In this document: positions 1 through 7,060 of the stretch, one piece after another | Position numbering within the stretch: the first letter of the stretch is position 1 | How the letters are laid out: every line of letters begins with the position of its first letter | DNA from: Brevundimonas sp. MF30-B | Lineage (GTDB): Bacteria; Pseudomonadota; Alphaproteobacteria; Caulobacterales; Caulobacteraceae | Reading direction: 5' to 3' | Assembly (NCBI RefSeq): GCF_004683885.1 | Contig: NZ_CP038440.1 | Location: 2,576,001 to 2,640,000, forward strand | DNA: 64,000 bases | The notes under the pieces: model-generated | What the model was told of the DNA's origin: nothing | The model's input: the letters and a program-made list of their open reading frames with translations, nothing else | Databases searched by the model: none | Program-made: the position numbers and the translations under genes

Positions 1-181
1 CCAGCGCCTTGGCGTTGGCTTTCTGAGTCGTGGCGATGGCCCAGATGGCCCCGTTGTCCTTGGCGGACGAAACCTTCATGCCGGTGGTGACACGGTTCTG
101 AACGTTAGCCAGCTCGCGGCCGGTGGCGGCGAGCGACTGAGCGGCGACCATGGCGCCGTAGTTGGTGTTGATGCTGGCCAT
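1..181 (-). CDS. Flagellin, N-terminal part (cut by window edge)
   Basis: Only the first 60 codons are present; the gene continues past position 1. The translation begins MASINTNYGAMVAAQSLAAT and contains RVTTGMKVSSAKDNGAIWAI, which matches the conserved N-terminal D0/D1 helix of Caulobacter-type flagellins (Flj family). The ATG at 181 is preceded on the minus strand by AAGGAG with an 8-nt spacer, so the start is well supported. The product is secreted through the flagellar export apparatus and polymerises into the filament. A sigma-54-like promoter lies about 80 bp upstream, as is usual for late flagellar genes in this order. Which flagellin paralogue it is cannot be told. Confidence 0.9.
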   Translation of the reverse strand, partial: MASINTNYGAMVAAQSLAATGRELANVQNRVTTGMKVSSAKDNGAIWAIATTQKANAKAL

Positions 182-260
182 TCTGGCAGCTCCTTTTTTT
201 CGTCTTCGACATGTCCGACGCCGTTTTGGCGGTCGGGAGCCTTTTGCTCGCAGCGCTCGA

Positions 261-276
261 AGCAAGAGCAGGGCCG
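261..276 (-). promoter_or_regulatory. Possible sigma-54 (-24/-12) promoter of the flagellin gene
   Basis: On the minus strand the invariant GG (275-274) and GC (263-262) doublets are separated by exactly 10 nt in the context CGGCCCTGCTCTTGCT. This fits the sigma-54 consensus spacing. It would give a leader of about 70 nt before the flagellin start. The -24 element is imperfect (GGCCC instead of GGCAC), so this is a candidate only. Confidence 0.45.
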
Positions 277-343
277 CTGAGGAAATCGCGGCGCCAAATC
301 CTCAGCCGTTGTTTTTCCTTGGGTACTTCTGGTTAAGCATGCG

Positions 344-414
344 CCTGACCCGGCAGGATCAACCGGCCTCCCGGCAAGTCCTGCCGGGCGCCAGGCAAGA
401 CTTGCCGGGTCAGG
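344..414 (-). terminator. Nested inverted repeats at the end of the lysis cassette
   Basis: Two dyads share a right arm. An outer pair of perfect 12-bp arms lies at 344-355 and 403-414, and an inner pair of perfect 11-bp arms at 370-380 and 399-409. They sit directly after the stop codon of the spanin-like gene at 410 and before the flagellin promoter. The likely role is termination of the minus-strand cassette. No T-tract follows, and the alternative pairings are mutually exclusive. Confidence 0.5.
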
Positions 415-715
415 AGCGCCGCGCCCTCAGCCACCGCTCGACCAGCGCCCGCTCGGCCTCAAGTGTGTCGAGCGCCAGCCGCCGCGCCGCGTCACAGCGC
501 ACGATCTGACCACCCCGCTCCGCATAGGCCGCCTCCAGGTCTGCGTATGTGGCTTGAGACCGCAGGACCGCCAGAGCGCAGGAGCGGAGAGCCTCTTCAG
601 GCAGGTCAAGGCGCGGCGGCGCAGCCGACGAGATGGGACGCAAGGCTGCACAGCTCGCGGTCATGCTCGCCCAGCCGGCGAGCGCGATCAGGGTCAAGGC
701 TTTGGTGGGCGTCAT
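410..715 (-). CDS. Small lipoprotein, possible outer-membrane spanin (Rz1-like)
   Basis: A 101-residue product beginning MTPTKALTLIALAGWASMTA, with a hydrophobic signal sequence and a lipobox-like TASC, so it is probably a lipoprotein. The mature part is short and charged, with cysteines and an alpha-helical C-terminus. The start lies inside the 3' end of the upstream gene in another frame (overlap 606-715), an arrangement typical of Rz/Rz1 spanin pairs, which disrupt the outer membrane during lysis. It is the last gene of a holin-endolysin cassette. Sequence similarity alone would not identify it; the call rests on lipobox and context. Confidence 0.6.
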   Translation of the reverse strand: MTPTKALTLIALAGWASMTASCAALRPISSAAPPRLDLPEEALRSCALAVLRSQATYADLEAAYAERGGQIVRCDAARRLALDTLEAERALVERWLRARRS

Positions 716-1007
716 GGGCGTTCTCCGCGCGGGATCGGGCGGCGGCGGTGGCCCGTTCGATCGCCAGCCCTTGTTGATGGTGAAGGTCGAGGCGCTGCGC
801 GGCCTCGCGAGCGCCCTGTGTCTCCATGCGCCGCGCGGCCGTCTCGCTCTCGGCGCGCGCGGCGCGCTCCTGAGCGTGGGCGAGACGGCGTGCGCCGAGA
901 CCCAGCGGATCCCAACGCAGACCGACGGCGCCACCCAGGAGGATCAGCACGATCAGACCGGCCAGGGGCAGCCAGGCCCAGGTCACCCATGGGGACGGCC
1001 GGATCAT
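606..1007 (-). CDS. Membrane-anchored coiled-coil protein, possible inner-membrane spanin (Rz-like)
   Basis: A 133-residue protein with one N-terminal transmembrane segment (about residues 10-32) and then a charged alanine/arginine/glutamate-rich region (about 45-105) that looks like a coiled coil. This is the architecture of inner-membrane spanins. The ATG at 1007 overlaps the endolysin stop in an ATGA arrangement, so translation is coupled. The 3' third overlaps the spanin-like lipoprotein gene. Either an Rz equivalent or an unrelated membrane protein of the lysis module. Confidence 0.6.
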   Translation of the reverse strand: MIRPSPWVTWAWLPLAGLIVLILLGGAVGLRWDPLGLGARRLAHAQERAARAESETAARRMETQGAREAAQRLDLHHQQGLAIERATAAARSRAENAHDAHQSLDPDRARRLGEHDRELCSLASHLVGCAAAP

Positions 1008-1387
1008 GGATAGCGCCTTTGGTCGAGCTCGAAATGCGGGCCGTCGCGCAGGGTCGGCCAGTCGCCGCCCCAGATCAGCGACACGTTGCGCTCGGCGGCC
1101 GCCGCCTTGAAGGCCTGCGCGATCGGCGGGTAGAGCGGCCAATCCCAGCGCACCTGTCCGTCGACCCAGGCCGCGACATCGAGGGCGTGTCCCGTCAGAT
1201 GACGAGAATTGAGCGTCCGGCTCGCCCCGGCGCGCACCAGAGCGGCTTGCCGTTCGCGGCTGCGCAGGCCCTCGGTCACCATGAAGTCGATGGGGGTGCG
1301 AGCCAGCGCCGCCTCAGCCACGCCCACCAGGTCCGCGTGCAGACCTGCGAGATTGCGCCGCGACCGTGCGGAGAAGCGAAAGCTCAT
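1004..1387 (-). CDS. Peptidase M15-type endolysin (L-Ala-D-Glu or D-Ala-D-Ala peptidase fold)
   Basis: A 127-residue protein. The segment SRHLTGHALDVAAW and the C-terminal DGPHFEL carry the SxHxxGxAxD and xHxE zinc-ligand motifs of the VanY/M15 peptidoglycan peptidases found as phage endolysins. The upstream GLRSRERQAALV is also typical of the family. It should cleave peptide cross-links in the periplasm after the holin opens the membrane. No signal peptide is seen, as expected for a holin-dependent enzyme. The start at 1387 overlaps the holin stop (TGATG); the longer upstream reading is in the holin gene and is rejected. Confidence 0.85.
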   Translation of the reverse strand: MSFRFSARSRRNLAGLHADLVGVAEAALARTPIDFMVTEGLRSRERQAALVRAGASRTLNSRHLTGHALDVAAWVDGQVRWDWPLYPPIAQAFKAAAAERNVSLIWGGDWPTLRDGPHFELDQRRYP

Positions 1388-1650
1388 CAGCGAGCTCCCG
1401 TCGACAGCCGAAGCCTGAGGTCGGCCAGGATCGAGACGATCTGCTGTGCGCTCGGAGCCACCAGATACAGCACCAGCACAAGCGCCAGCAGGCTCATCAA
1501 CCCGTGGGCGACCGCCGGCATGCGGTCCGGTGCGGTGCGCGCGACGGCGAACGCCAAGAGGCCCCACAGCAGCGCTGACGAAGCGAATACATAGAGGCGT
1601 CGCCAAAGCCAGCGGCCCTCCGGCAGGGGCTGGGTTGATGCGTGTGTCAT
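1387..1650 (-). CDS. Holin-like small membrane protein
   Basis: An 87-residue protein with two predicted transmembrane helices (about residues 21-38 and 48-67), a short charged N-terminus and a basic C-terminus. Size, topology and the position directly before the endolysin support a holin that permeabilises the inner membrane. The ATG at 1650 overlaps the preceding stop as TGATG, and the stop overlaps the endolysin ATG in the same way. Confidence 0.7.
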   Translation of the reverse strand: MTHASTQPLPEGRWLWRRLYVFASSALLWGLLAFAVARTAPDRMPAVAHGLMSLLALVLVLYLVAPSAQQIVSILADLRLRLSTGAR

Positions 1651-1805
1651 CACTGCGCCTCCGGGTCGTCGATCAGGCCTTGGCTCCAGCGCCAATCCTG
1701 GCCGAGGGCGTCGAAGCCCTCTTGATCAGTCAGATGATCGGGCGTCTCCCAGGTGTCCGGCTCGAGCAGGCGGAGGTCGGGATCGGTGTCGAGCGGGTGC
1801 CTCAT
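1650..1805 (-). CDS. 51-residue acidic protein of the lysis cassette
   Basis: A short acidic protein, beginning MRHPLDTDPDLRLLEPDTWE and rich in Asp and Glu, with no recognised domain. Its ATG overlaps the stop of the DUF2793 gene (ATGA) and its stop overlaps the holin start (TGATG). This uninterrupted coupling on both sides is the main evidence that it is a real gene. Function unknown. Confidence 0.6.
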   Translation of the reverse strand: MRHPLDTDPDLRLLEPDTWETPDHLTDQEGFDALGQDWRWSQGLIDDPEAQ

Positions 1806-3268
1806 CCGATCACCGCGACCCGCACGGCGCCGGCGGCCCCCTGGCCTCCAGGCCCGCCGGCTGTCAGCCCCGCGCCCCCGCCCCCGCCTGCGCCGCCGTA
1901 GATCCCGCCGGCGCCGCCTGCGAAGCCGACGCCTCCTGGATTGGAGGCGCCTCCCGCCCCCGCACCGCCGCCCACGGACAACGGCGGCAGCAGCGCCGGG
2001 CTGCCCTCGCCCGCCGGCTGACCGGCCACGGACAGTCCGCCCGCCCCTCGCGCGCTCCAGCGTCCGCCGACGCCGCCGACGCCGCCGACCCGAGCGATAT
2101 TGTCTGCGCCCAGACCGCCGCCACCCCCGCCGCCGCCAGGTTGATCGGCCGCCTCGCCGGCCGATCCGTTTGCGCCGACGCCGGTGGACGAGGATCCGCC
2201 TCCGTGCGCGCCGGCTGCGCCGCCCAGACCGAAGCCCGCCCCGGATGCGCCTCCGCCGCCGGGCGATAGGACGAGGTTCTGGCCGTTCTGGGCCACGCTC
2301 GACGGGCCGCCCGCCCCGCCGGACTGGCCGCTCGCTTCTCCGCTTACGCCACCCGGGCCCACGATGATGTCGAGCACCGCGCCGACGCCCAGAACCTCGG
2401 CTGGCAGACGGGCGCTGATGCGGCCCCCGCCACCCCCGCCACCCCCGCCGCTGCGGTTCGTGCCCGCCGGGCCGCTCTGGCCGGCGGCGCCGCCGCCGCC
2501 GCCTCCCACCACGACCACGTCGATCCAGCGAGCCCAGGCGGGAACGATCAGTTGGCCGTCGGCGGTGAACAGAATGGTTTCCTGGCGCACCGCGCCGCCA
2601 TCAAAGCTGATCCGGCCGCTGGCGCTGTCCACGCTGAAGACGTTGCGCCACGTGGCGCCGTCGGGACACACCTTGAGGCGCAGAGCGTCGTCGCCGATCA
2701 GGCCGATCTCGGCCCTGGCTGAAAATCCGCTCTGAAACAGCAGTGAAAGAACATCCGTCGTCCCAGACTTGTTGAGGGTGAAGCGAAGGTCGCCGTCGCC
2801 GCCCTCTTCGTCAGGTCGCGCCGTCCACAGAGCCTTGTTCAGACGCGCGGCGAAGGGATTGTCCGCGTCCGCCGACGTGCCGAGGCCAAAGCTGTCGAGG
2901 TCCGACAAGGCGGTCAGCGTGCTGCCGATCTCCACCCACGCATCGTCGCTCCTCACGACCAGCGCCGTTTCGTCGACAACCAGCGCCACCTGGCCAAGCG
3001 TCGGCTCGATCCAGGTCCAGCCGGACAGTTCGCGGCGCAAGAGGGCGCCGGAAGGTCGGCCCGTCCAGGCGCCCGTTCCGGCTCCATTCAGGATGAAAAG
3101 GTCGCCCTCTGCGGCGTCAGGCGGCGGCGCCGAAAGGCTGCGGCTGAGAACGCAAGTCTGCACTAGAACATCCAGCCGCGTCAGACTGTCGTTCAAGGTG
3201 ACGTGCTTTTGAAGCTGCCCGGCCGCCAGATACGGCAGTCCTAGGCGTGCGCTCGATTGGTCGCTCAT
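1802..3268 (-). CDS. DUF2793 / glycine-rich tail fibre protein
   Basis: A 488-residue protein. Residues 1 to about 115 match the DUF2793 pattern (LGLPYLAAGQLQKHVTLNDS, GDLFILNGAGTGAWTGR). A middle region of about 115 residues follows, and from about residue 240 a tail module begins with VPAWARWIDVVVVGGGGGG and continues as long Gly-rich tracts. DUF2793 proteins are tail fibre or host-recognition proteins of alphaproteobacterial phages and gene transfer agents. It heads a coupled minus-strand cassette with holin, endolysin and spanin-like genes. The start has GGAG at a 5-nt spacing, but that site lies inside a hairpin. Confidence 0.8.
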   Translation of the reverse strand: MSDQSSARLGLPYLAAGQLQKHVTLNDSLTRLDVLVQTCVLSRSLSAPPPDAAEGDLFILNGAGTGAWTGRPSGALLRRELSGWTWIEPTLGQVALVVDETALVVRSDDAWVEIGSTLTALSDLDSFGLGTSADADNPFAARLNKALWTARPDEEGGDGDLRFTLNKSGTTDVLSLLFQSGFSARAEIGLIGDDALRLKVCPDGATWRNVFSVDSASGRISFDGGAVRQETILFTADGQLIVPAWARWIDVVVVGGGGGGAAGQSGPAGTNRSGGGGGGGGGRISARLPAEVLGVGAVLDIIVGPGGVSGEASGQSGGAGGPSSVAQNGQNLVLSPGGGGASGAGFGLGGAAGAHGGGSSSTGVGANGSAGEAADQPGGGGGGGGLGADNIARVGGVGGVGGRWSARGAGGLSVAGQPAGEGSPALLPPLSVGGGAGAGGASNPGGVGFAGGAGGIYGGAGGGGGAGLTAGGPGGQGAAGAVRVAVIG

Positions 3269-3273
3269 GTCTT

Positions 3274-3291
3274 CTCCGTCTGATGACGGAG
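3274..3291 (-). promoter_or_regulatory. Hairpin covering the ribosome binding site of the DUF2793 gene
   Basis: A perfect 7-bp inverted repeat (CTCCGTC / GACGGAG, 4-nt loop). On the minus-strand transcript the 3' arm carries the GGAG Shine-Dalgarno sequence, 5 nt before the ATG at 3268. It could keep the fibre/lysis message silent, or it may be a protein operator. Confidence 0.5.
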
Positions 3292-3420
3292 CGACTGTGC
3301 GGCGAAAGGAAGCCTAGGCGCGCTGCACGGATGAGAAATCCAAGTCCTGCCGCCTTATCAATCCGTTCGCGCAACAGAACGTGCTGTGTTGGGCTCGGAT
3401 GACTATCCAACCAAAAGTGC

Positions 3421-3455
3421 GGGGAGGCCGACTGGAAGGGCTGGGCGACCTCCCC
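3421..3455 (-). terminator. Possible terminator after the anti-sigma gene
   Basis: An imperfect 10-bp inverted repeat (GGGGAGGCCG at 3421-3430 against CGACCTCCCC at 3446-3455, 15-nt loop). It lies about 90 bp downstream of the anti-sigma stop on the minus strand and is followed by a weak CTTTTGG tract. The 278-bp gap at 3269-3546 otherwise holds only the upstream region of the DUF2793 cassette. Confidence 0.35.
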
Positions 3456-3546
3456 GCTGACGGGATCGGGCTGTCAGGACCAGATGCGGCAGGCGCATCG
3501 CGATCCCGTCTGAAGAATATACGACGCCGCCCGACGCCTGGATGCG

Positions 3547-4257
3547 TCAGACCGGTTGGAACGCGCCGGAAGCGATGACCGGGCCATCAGGCTTGTCAAC
3601 GGGCGGCGTGTGGCCCGGCGCCTCCATCGATATCGCGACGGCCTGGGCTCGACCCGCCATGATCTCCATTCCTCCGCTCAGTCGATGACGCGATTGCGAC
3701 GTCCCGTCGACCGGGCCGACCAACCGCACCACTCCATCGTCCATCACCAACCACAGATGCGGCACGCGGCCTGGCGGCATCGGCGCGGCTGGCTGAAGGA
3801 ACAGTCCCCCGGTCACCGGGTCGTAGATCAATGTCGCGGCCATGCCGCCGCCCTCCACCGTCAGCGTGGCCACGCGCGTCACCGCCGGCGGCGTCGGCGA
3901 GGACGCCGCGACTTGCGTCTGATCGGGACGCGCCGCGAGAAAGATCAGCGCGCCCAGGCTGGCCGCCAGCAGCGCGCTGGAGCCCACGGCCCAGCGCCGC
4001 CAGAAGATGACGAGGTTGTCGTTGGCTGAACCGATCACGGCCGAGAGGCGCGCCCAAAGCGCCGGCGACGGCTCTTCGCTCGGCGCGGATTCGACCATCT
4101 GGCCGAGCCTTTCGGACCAGGCGTCGACCTCGGCGGCGAAGGCCGGGTCTCTGGCCTGCCGCGCGCGGGCGGCAGCCTCCTCGACGGGCGACAGCAGCCG
4201 CAGGGCCAGTTCGCCCGCCAGCAGGTCGCGATCCTCGTCCGGGTCCAGCACGTTCAT
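3547..4257 (-). CDS. Anti-sigma factor, RskA type
   Basis: A 236-residue protein with an N-terminal cytoplasmic anti-sigma region, one transmembrane helix (about residues 90-108, WAVGSSALLAASLGALIFLA) and a periplasmic anti-sigma-K (RskA) domain containing GGLFLQPAAPMPPGRVPHLW. It should hold the partner ECF sigma factor inactive at the membrane until a signal releases it. The start overlaps the sigma stop as ATGA, so the two are co-translated. The signal is unknown. Confidence 0.88.
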   Translation of the reverse strand: MNVLDPDEDRDLLAGELALRLLSPVEEAAARARQARDPAFAAEVDAWSERLGQMVESAPSEEPSPALWARLSAVIGSANDNLVIFWRRWAVGSSALLAASLGALIFLAARPDQTQVAASSPTPPAVTRVATLTVEGGGMAATLIYDPVTGGLFLQPAAPMPPGRVPHLWLVMDDGVVRLVGPVDGTSQSRHRLSGGMEIMAGRAQAVAISMEAPGHTPPVDKPDGPVIASGAFQPV

Positions 4258-4811
4258 CGCTCCAGACAGAATCGCAGGCGCAGGAGGCCGCGCCGGATCC
4301 AGCTCTTCATCGTGCCTAGCGGCGCCCCCTCTCGCTCGGCCAGTTGATCATAGGTCACACCTTCAAAGAAGGCGGTGCGGATGGCTCGGGCCGTGCGGTC
4401 CTCCAATTCGTCCAGGCAGGCGTTCAGCCGGACGACCTCCTCACCGGTTTCGACGAGGTCCGACGCCAAAGGCGCCTCGTCGGGCCGCGTTTCCAACACC
4501 TCCACCGGGGCGACGACGATCCGGCTTCCGGCCGCGCGAAGGCGGTCGATCGCGCGGTTGCGCGCGATCGTGGCCAGCCAGGTTATGGGGCTGGCGCGGG
4601 CGGGGTCGAAGTCCTCCGCCTTCCTCCACACGATCAGATAGGTGTCCTGCAAAACATCCTCGGCCAGCTGGCGGTCACCCAAGATACGCAGGCACACACC
4701 CATCAGCTTCGCCGACGTCGCCTCATAAACGATCTTGAAGGCGCCCCGGTCGCCGGCGCCGGCGCGTCCGAGCGCTTCGGCCAGTTGGTCGCGCGTCAGG
4801 GCGGTCGTCAT
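4254..4811 (-). CDS. ECF sigma factor (SigK-like)
   Basis: A 185-residue RNA polymerase sigma factor of the extracytoplasmic-function group. Region 2 is seen in DRQLAEDVLQDTYLIVWRKA and SPITWLATIARNRAIDRLR, and region 4 in FFEGVTYDQLAEREGAPLGT followed by MKSWIRRGLLRL. The ATG at 4811 was chosen because the conserved domain starts there and a GGAG lies 12 nt upstream; the upstream extension runs antisense into the next gene. It is paired with an RskA-type anti-sigma factor. A 9-bp perfect hairpin lies in its leader. Confidence 0.9.
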   Translation of the reverse strand: MTTALTRDQLAEALGRAGAGDRGAFKIVYEATSAKLMGVCLRILGDRQLAEDVLQDTYLIVWRKAEDFDPARASPITWLATIARNRAIDRLRAAGSRIVVAPVEVLETRPDEAPLASDLVETGEEVVRLNACLDELEDRTARAIRTAFFEGVTYDQLAEREGAPLGTMKSWIRRGLLRLRFCLER

Positions 4812-4827
4812 TCGGCGGTTGCTCTCC

Positions 4828-4851
4828 AGTGCCGCCTGACTTGGCGGCACT
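4828..4851. repeat. 9-bp perfect dyad in the sigma factor leader
   Basis: AGTGCCGCC (4828-4836) and GGCGGCACT (4843-4851) flank a 6-nt loop between the divergent sigma and EEP genes, just upstream of the sigma ribosome binding site. It could be an operator or a leader hairpin; there is no T-tract to make it a terminator. Confidence 0.55.
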
Positions 4852-4941
4852 GAACCCTCAAGGTCAAGCGGACGCTGCGTCGCCTCGACACCTTCTCCCC
4901 GGTTGGCTAGGCCGAGGACGAGATTCGATCCGGAGCCTGCA

Positions 4942-5886
4942 TTGACCCTCCTTCGCGGCCTTGCCCAGCTGTTCGCTTGGGGCGCCTCGGCTGGCCTGGC
5001 CGCAATAGGACTGGCGGGGCTGAGCGGCGTCGGGCATCGCTGGATCGACATCCTCGCCCAGTTCACCGCTCCAGCGGCGGCCGGCGCGGGGCTGCTGGTC
5101 CTGGCGTGCCTGGGACTCAGGCTGTGGAGCGCCGCCGCGGCTGCGAGCCTGGCAGGCCTCATTCTGCTGGTTGCGGTCTGGCCGCAATTGGCGCCGGACC
5201 GCCGCCCGGCCGAAGGACCGACGCTGCGGCTCTACACCGCCAACCTGTATGGCCGAAACGACGATGTCGCGGCCATGCGCGCCTCGCTGCAGGCCGCCGA
5301 CGCCGACGTCCTGGTGCTGATCGAGCTGGGAGACGCGCCAAGCGAACAGATAGACGCCTTGCTCGAGGGTTGGCCGCACCGGGCCGTCAGCGGACGCCGT
5401 GTCGGGGCAGGCGGAGCGGTGCGTTCCGTCATCGCCTCGCGTCTCCCGCTTCGACCGCACGCGCTGACCCTGCACGAAGTCGAGACGGTGTCCGCCACCG
5501 TTCAGGCCCCCTTCGGGCCGGTGGAGGTGATAGCGGTGCACCTGACGCGGCCGTGGCCCTTCCAGTTTCAGTGGGGCCAGATCATTCAGGTCATGGAGCT
5601 GGGCGAGCATCGACGCACCCTGAACGGCCCGATCATCGCCGCAGGCGACTTCAACAGCGTCTCCACCGCCCGCATCGGGCGGCAGATGCGCGACGAGTTG
5701 GGTCTGACCGCCGCGCCCGGCTGGCCGGGCACCTGGCCGGCCAAGGCCCCGGGGCCGCTGCGCATCAACATCGATCAGGTCTATCGCAGCCCGGAGCTGG
5801 TGGTCACCGAGCGGCGGCTTGGCCGGCCCACCGGCTCGGACCACCGGCCCGTGGTCACAGAACTGAGGCTGCGTGCAGGCGGCTGA
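4942..5886 (+). CDS. Membrane-anchored endonuclease/exonuclease/phosphatase (EEP) family protein
   Basis: A 314-residue protein with three N-terminal membrane segments (about residues 5-27, 37-58 and 60-78) and a C-terminal EEP domain. Domain motifs are LRLYTANLYGRN, VLVLIELGD, VIAVHLTRP, IIAAGDFNSV, INIDQVY and GSDHRPVV, so the catalytic Asn, Glu, Asp and His residues are all present. The substrate could be a phosphodiester or phospholipid and cannot be told. The TTG at 4942 is chosen over the TTG at 4903 because GGAG lies 6 nt upstream. The 3' end overlaps the convergent CCA-type gene by 32 bp. Confidence 0.82.
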   Translation: MTLLRGLAQLFAWGASAGLAAIGLAGLSGVGHRWIDILAQFTAPAAAGAGLLVLACLGLRLWSAAAAASLAGLILLVAVWPQLAPDRRPAEGPTLRLYTANLYGRNDDVAAMRASLQAADADVLVLIELGDAPSEQIDALLEGWPHRAVSGRRVGAGGAVRSVIASRLPLRPHALTLHEVETVSATVQAPFGPVEVIAVHLTRPWPFQFQWGQIIQVMELGEHRRTLNGPIIAAGDFNSVSTARIGRQMRDELGLTAAPGWPGTWPAKAPGPLRINIDQVYRSPELVVTERRLGRPTGSDHRPVVTELRLRAGG

Positions 5887-7060
5887 GCCTTTCCTGGTGC
5901 CCCTCGGTCGGGAAGTCCGCCGCGATCCAGTCCTCTTCGAAGGCGCGCAGCAGTTGACCCGTATGCGGGCCGGGCGCCACGCCCAGGGCGGCGATCTCAC
6001 GGCCGCCGATGGGCAGCGGCGGCGGCGTCCAGGTATCGACGAGGGTCTCGATCGCTGCTGGGTCCGCATCTGGCCGCTCGGCCCGGCCGCGCATCAGCCT
6101 GTCCGAAAACACCTCGCGCCCTAGGCGATAGAGGGCCGCCCTCGCCGCCCTTTCGGAGATGTCCGGAGCGATCGAGCCGGTCATGGCGACCAGGCGGCCA
6201 CGCTGGGCGTTGGACAGCCGCAAGCGGCGCGCGACGCCATCCACCCCCTCCGCATCGACAGGCAGCATGGCCGACAGGCGCAGCAGCGGGTCGGCCGACA
6301 GATCGACCATGGCTTCAAACAGGCCGGCATCCTCCGCCTCGGGCAATATCGCCCTCAGAACCCCGGCTTCGCGCATCGCGCGCACCGAGGGGCGGGGATC
6401 GGGGGCCGAGAGAAGCTTCAGCAACTCCTTGGACACCCGTTCCGCCGACAGGCGAGACAGGCCGCCGGCCAGGTCCCGACAGGCGGCCAGCCCCCCCGCG
6501 TCCAGCGGGCCGGAGCCATACCAGGCGTGGAAGCGGAAGAAGCGCAGTATGCGCAGATAATCCTCTCGAATCCGCATGTGCGCGTCGCCGACAAAGGCGA
6601 TTCGGCCCGCCGCCAGATCGCTCAGGCCGCGCCCCGTCGGATCGTGCAGTCCGCCGGCGGCGTCGGCGTACAGCGCATTTACCCCGAAGTCGCGGCGCGC
6701 CGCATCTTCCGCCCAGTCCGTCGTGAAAGCCACGACTGCGCGGCGCCCGTCCGTCTCCACGTCGCGGCGCAGGGTGGTTATCTCGTACGGCCGCCCGTCC
6801 GCGACGGCGGTGACCGTGCCGTGGTCGATCCCCGTCGGGATCGCCTTCAGCCCTGCGGCCTGGAGCGCCGCCAGAGTCCGGTCGGGCGTCAGGCGGGTGG
6901 CGATGTCGATGTCGTCGACCGGCTGGTCCAGCAAGGCGTTGCGTACGCATCCCCCCACGAACCGGGCGCAATCGGCGCCGCCTGCAGTCTGAAGCGCCGC
7001 CATGACGGCCCGGCTAGGCGCTGACGTCAGCCATTCAGCCTGGGACAGATCGGGCCTCAT
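5855..7060 (-). CDS. CCA tRNA nucleotidyltransferase / poly(A) polymerase family
   Basis: A 401-residue class II nucleotidyltransferase. The head has FVGGCVRNALLDQPVDDIDI (GG and DxD metal-binding motifs), and then RRDFGVNALY and REDYLRILRFFRFH, the conserved RRD and ERxxxE-like regions of the family. It adds or repairs the 3' CCA end of tRNAs. It is the last gene of a three-gene minus-strand operon (DUF1285, CoA pyrophosphatase, this gene) joined by 4-bp overlaps, an order often kept in alphaproteobacteria. Confidence 0.9.
   Translation of the reverse strand: MRPDLSQAEWLTSAPSRAVMAALQTAGGADCARFVGGCVRNALLDQPVDDIDIATRLTPDRTLAALQAAGLKAIPTGIDHGTVTAVADGRPYEITTLRRDVETDGRRAVVAFTTDWAEDAARRDFGVNALYADAAGGLHDPTGRGLSDLAAGRIAFVGDAHMRIREDYLRILRFFRFHAWYGSGPLDAGGLAACRDLAGGLSRLSAERVSKELLKLLSAPDPRPSVRAMREAGVLRAILPEAEDAGLFEAMVDLSADPLLRLSAMLPVDAEGVDGVARRLRLSNAQRGRLVAMTGSIAPDISERAARAALYRLGREVFSDRLMRGRAERPDADPAAIETLVDTWTPPPLPIGGREIAALGVAPGPHTGQLLRAFEEDWIAADFPTEGHQERLSRLHAASVL

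Noticed and set aside
410..934. Longer 174-codon reading of the spanin-like lipoprotein gene
   Set aside because: The N-terminal extension is Arg/Pro-rich and overlaps the coiled-coil spanin gene; the lipoprotein signal starts at the ATG at 715.
1860..2520. Repetitive GC-rich tract that could suggest a CRISPR or satellite array
   Set aside because: It encodes the Gly-rich domain of the DUF2793 protein. No regularly spaced direct repeats with unique spacers are seen here or elsewhere in the window.
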